DNA of 37,470 nt from Gammaproteobacteria bacterium (GTDB lineage: Bacteria > Pseudomonadota > Gammaproteobacteria > Enterobacterales > Kangiellaceae): the NCBI GenBank assembly GCA_030432465.1, contig JAUIHB010000005.1, forward strand, positions 1-37,470, in the 5' to 3' direction. Position 1 is the first letter of the stretch. Every line of letters begins with the position of its first letter. This document shows positions 34,219-37,470 of this stretch, in pieces. The notes beneath the pieces are model-generated. The model was not told the DNA's origin. It worked only from the letters and a program-made list of their open reading frames with translations, and did no database searches. The position numbers and the translations under genes are program-made.

Positions 34219-34995
34219 TTACTCAATACCCAATTTTTTCAGTAAGTTTTCTTTGTACGACTGACTAACATTGACTTTCTCACCACATTTTAAAGTGACG
34301 GCATACTGTCCATCCGAAAGCGTTAAAAACTCATAAACTTGTGACAGGCGGATCATCGCCGTTCTATGGATGCGTATAAAGTCATCTTTGGGCAAATGTT
34401 TTTCTAAGAAGCTTAAGCTAACGCGATGTAAAATAACCTGACTTTCTAAATGTAATTCCACATAATTACCTGCCGTGGATAGCCAGTTTACTTTTGCAAC
34501 ATCAATTAATTGGATTTTTCCTACAGAGCGAACAATGAGTGTTTTTAAAGGTTTATTTTCAGTATTAGATAGCTGCTCTAATTGTTCAACTTGTTGCTGT
34601 TGGTATTGTTTATTGGTGAGTAACTGCTCTACTCTTGAAATAGTTTTTTCAAAACGATTATCATCAAATGGTTTTAGCAAGTAGTCAATTGCACATAATT
34701 CAAAAGCTTCGACAGCATGCTCGTTAAATGCGGTGACAAAAATAATAAAGGGGGGCTGCTTTAAGCGCTGGAGCTTTTTACAAACAGATAAACCGTTCAT
34801 CCCAGGCATTTGAATATCTAGAAAAATAACTTGTGGCTTTAATTGTTCTATAGCTTTGACAACCTGATCACCGCGTGTGCACTCCCCTACAACTTTCCAA
34901 CGCGAAAAATCTTGTAATGAATAAACAATATTTTGGCGAGCAAGGTGCTCATCATCAACAATTAAAACACTTATTGAGGCATCAGGGTGGCTCAT
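34219..34995 (-). CDS. LytTR-family response regulator
   Basis: Receiver VLIVDDEHLARQN, VIFLDIQMPGMNGL, VTAFNEHAVEAFELCAIDYLLKPF; C-terminal LytTR VNWLSTAGNYVELHL...IRIHRTAMI. Confidence 0.95.
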   Translation of the reverse strand: MSHPDASISVLIVDDEHLARQNIVYSLQDFSRWKVVGECTRGDQVVKAIEQLKPQVIFLDIQMPGMNGLSVCKKLQRLKQPPFIIFVTAFNEHAVEAFELCAIDYLLKPFDDNRFEKTISRVEQLLTNKQYQQQQVEQLEQLSNTENKPLKTLIVRSVGKIQLIDVAKVNWLSTAGNYVELHLESQVILHRVSLSFLEKHLPKDDFIRIHRTAMIRLSQVYEFLTLSDGQYAVTLKCGEKVNVSQSYKENLLKKLGIE

Positions 34996-36141
34996 TTAAG
35001 ATTCGCCTTCTGAAGGAATAGTAATGGTTGTTTGGTAGTACTCACTTTCATTCAGGGTATGAATAGAAATGGTGTGATTGTATAAAATATTTAAACGTGC
35101 ATTTAGGTTTGTTAAGCCAATACCAAGACCCCGATTTTCCTTATCAGGATTGGACTGAGTATTTTTTACAACAAGCGTTAGTTCCTGTTGGTTACTGGTG
35201 ATCTGTATATCAAGCTGCATAAATTCACCATTTTTTTCAAGACCGTGCTTTATTGAGTTCTCGACCAGTATTTGTAAAATAAATGGAGGACATTGCTGGT
35301 TTTTGGATTGTCTGTTATCAATCAGCTGAATGTTGAGTTTTTTGTCGAAGCGTAACTTTTGCAATGATAAGTAATCTTTAACAAAGTCGAGTTCCTGTTC
35401 AAAATCGACAAATTTAGATTTACTTGCTTCTATCGCATAGCGCAATAAGTCACTCAAGCAGGTAATGGCGGTGAGTGCTTGTTTTTTATCTGCCACTCTG
35501 ACGAGGCTGGCAATTGAATTAAGTGCATTGAATAGAAAGTGGGGCTCAAGTTGAGAGAGTAATGATTGAATCCTTAACTCGCTTAATTGTAATTCTAGCT
35601 CCACATTGTCTTGTGTTGCTTTGAGTGCCGCGATTTTATTAGCGTTATACCGCTGATAGTATAACAGTGAAAGACAACCGCCTAAAATCACCCCAAAAAG
35701 AACTAAACAATAGACCCAAAAGAAAATGGGGAGCTTTAGAAAAACATCAATTAATGATGAATCATCAAGTGAACGCATGACTTTGTAAGACAGGCTTTCA
35801 AATGTGACCACAAAAGGAGCCCATACAATTAAAAGAATGAAGGTTGTGCGAGTGAGTGAGGTACGTCTGGAGCGGTGTTGCTTATGTAAATACCAGTAGA
35901 AAATGGGGGTTACCAGCATCCAGGGAACAAAGCTGATTAAATAACCATAAACTCGAGCAGCGACATTAATTTCCATTTGAGCGCGGCTTGAGTCAATAAA
36001 TGATGCCGATAAGCTAATTCCAATAAACAACATCCAAATTACAAAGTTGGCAATTAGTGCTTTTGAGGTAAAACTTAAATTCTTCATAAATTGAAGCATA
36101 GCTAATAAGTTTGGTGTAGAAAAGTGCCCTCGCACCAGCAA
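34996..36141 (-). CDS. LytS/YehU-type sensor histidine kinase
   Basis: Multiple TM segments; LSQLEPHFLFNALNSIASLVR His-kinase box, PPFILQILVENSIKHGLEK N box, GLGIGLTNLNARL; stop abuts the response regulator start; true start may be 36099 or nearby. Confidence 0.93.
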   Translation of the reverse strand: MLVRGHFSTPNLLAMLQFMKNLSFTSKALIANFVIWMLFIGISLSASFIDSSRAQMEINVAARVYGYLISFVPWMLVTPIFYWYLHKQHRSRRTSLTRTTFILLIVWAPFVVTFESLSYKVMRSLDDSSLIDVFLKLPIFFWVYCLVLFGVILGGCLSLLYYQRYNANKIAALKATQDNVELELQLSELRIQSLLSQLEPHFLFNALNSIASLVRVADKKQALTAITCLSDLLRYAIEASKSKFVDFEQELDFVKDYLSLQKLRFDKKLNIQLIDNRQSKNQQCPPFILQILVENSIKHGLEKNGEFMQLDIQITSNQQELTLVVKNTQSNPDKENRGLGIGLTNLNARLNILYNHTISIHTLNESEYYQTTITIPSEGES

Positions 36142-36265
36142 AGCGGCGTTTTATCCTTTTCAATCTTGAAATTAGCGCGAATTAGGGATCTCTTTGGTTT
36201 TACTCGTTAGCGAATATGAGTAAAATAGCCGACTTACATTCATCGAAACTACGGAACATTTAAGA

Positions 36266-37470
36266 ATGGACATTCAGGTCATTATTCTTGCTGCTGGTAA
36301 AGGTAGCCGCATGAAGTCTCGTCTTCCTAAAGTTTTACACCAATTAGCGGGTAAAGCATTAGTTCAGCATGTGATCGATAGCTGTCACTCAATGGGAGCT
36401 ACTCATTGTCATCTGGTTGTCGGTCACGGCGCAGAACAAGTCAAACAAGCCGTGGTTGGTGAAAAAATTCAACTGACATATGTTGAACAGACGGAACAGC
36501 TAGGGACTGGGCATGCAGTAAAAATGACTCTGGATGGATTGACTGATGACACGCCTACGTTGATTTTATACGGTGATGTACCCTTGATTCATCACGACAC
36601 TTTATCTCAACTCGTGGAAATTCAGGCGGAAAAGCCCAAAGGTATTGCTTTAATGACATGCTTTTTGGAAGATCCAACAGGCTATGGGCGAATTACTCGT
36701 GATGTAAATAATCAAGTTACTGGTATTGTTGAGCATAAAGATGCTTCTGAGTTACAACGCCAAATTAATGAAATCAACACCGGTATCTTGTGTTGTAATT
36801 CAACTGAATTAAAGCGCTGGATTAACCAGATTAATAATAACAATGCTCAAGGCGAATACTATTTAACGGATATTATTGCCATGGCAGTTGCTGATGGTGA
36901 GTCAGTAACAACAGCGCAACCCGTTGAATTATTTGAAGTTGAAGGAATTAATACTTTACAACAGTTAGCTGAATTAGAGCGGGTGTGGCAATTAAGAATG
37001 GCTCAGGAATTAATGCAGGGAGGGGTCACTTTAAGAGACCCTGCTCGTTTTGATTTACGCGGCACGTTGAGCTGTGAAAATGATGTCGTTATTGATGTAA
37101 ATTGTGTGTTTGAAGGCAAAGTGATTCTAAAGTCAGGCGTGCAGATAGGTCCTAATGCTTATTTAAAAGATTGCGTTGTTGGTGAAAATTCAGTTATAAA
37201 AGCTAACTCGGTAGTTGAAGGTGCAACGATTGACAATGACTGTAGTGTTGGGCCTTTTGCAAGATTAAGAGCAGGCACTCATCTTTGCCATGATTCTCAT
37301 GTCGGAAACTTTGTAGAAACCAAAAAAACAACATTAGGTGAAGGTTCTAAGGCGGGTCATTTAGCTTATTTAGGTGATTGTCAAATTGGTAAAAAAGTAA
37401 ATATAGGCGCGGGTACGATAACGTGTAATTATGATGGTGTTAATAAACATCAGACGATTATTGAAGATGG
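36266..37470 (+). CDS. glmU: Bifunctional GlmU (N-acetylglucosamine-1-phosphate uridyltransferase / glucosamine-1-phosphate acetyltransferase), truncated by window end
   Basis: MDIQVIILAAGKGSRMKSRLPKVLHQLAGKALVQHV; left-handed beta-helix C-terminal region; no stop before 37470. Confidence 0.96.
   Translation, partial: MDIQVIILAAGKGSRMKSRLPKVLHQLAGKALVQHVIDSCHSMGATHCHLVVGHGAEQVKQAVVGEKIQLTYVEQTEQLGTGHAVKMTLDGLTDDTPTLILYGDVPLIHHDTLSQLVEIQAEKPKGIALMTCFLEDPTGYGRITRDVNNQVTGIVEHKDASELQRQINEINTGILCCNSTELKRWINQINNNNAQGEYYLTDIIAMAVADGESVTTAQPVELFEVEGINTLQQLAELERVWQLRMAQELMQGGVTLRDPARFDLRGTLSCENDVVIDVNCVFEGKVILKSGVQIGPNAYLKDCVVGENSVIKANSVVEGATIDNDCSVGPFARLRAGTHLCHDSHVGNFVETKKTTLGEGSKAGHLAYLGDCQIGKKVNIGAGTITCNYDGVNKHQTIIED

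Overview
This window is a gammaproteobacterial chromosome-origin neighbourhood of low G+C. Genes diverge from an oriC-like intergenic region (about 8356-9189). Leftward are dnaA, dnaN, recF and gyrB. Rightward are rpmH, rnpA, yidD, yidC, mnmE, mnmG, rsmG, parA, parB, the complete atpIBEFHAGDC operon, and a glmU truncated by the window end. Two ParB-binding parS sites lie inside recF, DnaA boxes and 13-mer-like AT motifs mark oriC, and several rho-independent terminators are visible. Non-core modules interrupt this conserved gene order: (i) a 65-aa ORF plus a C39/papain-like cysteine-peptidase-like protein beyond gyrB; (ii) an antiparallel membrane-anchored unknown between mnmE and mnmG; (iii) an oxidoreductase, an ECF sigma/LolA-like anti-sigma pair and a degenerate alpha/beta-hydrolase between parB and atpI; (iv) a secreted coiled-coil protein, an orphan winged-helix regulator with a leader inverted repeat, a TonB-dependent receptor and a LytS/LytTR-type two-component system between atpC and glmU. 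The best candidates for something undescribed are the 65-aa ORF/cysteine-peptidase pair and the palindrome-rich orphan-regulator/TonB-receptor cassette. No homology searches could be run, so novelty is not established for any of them.
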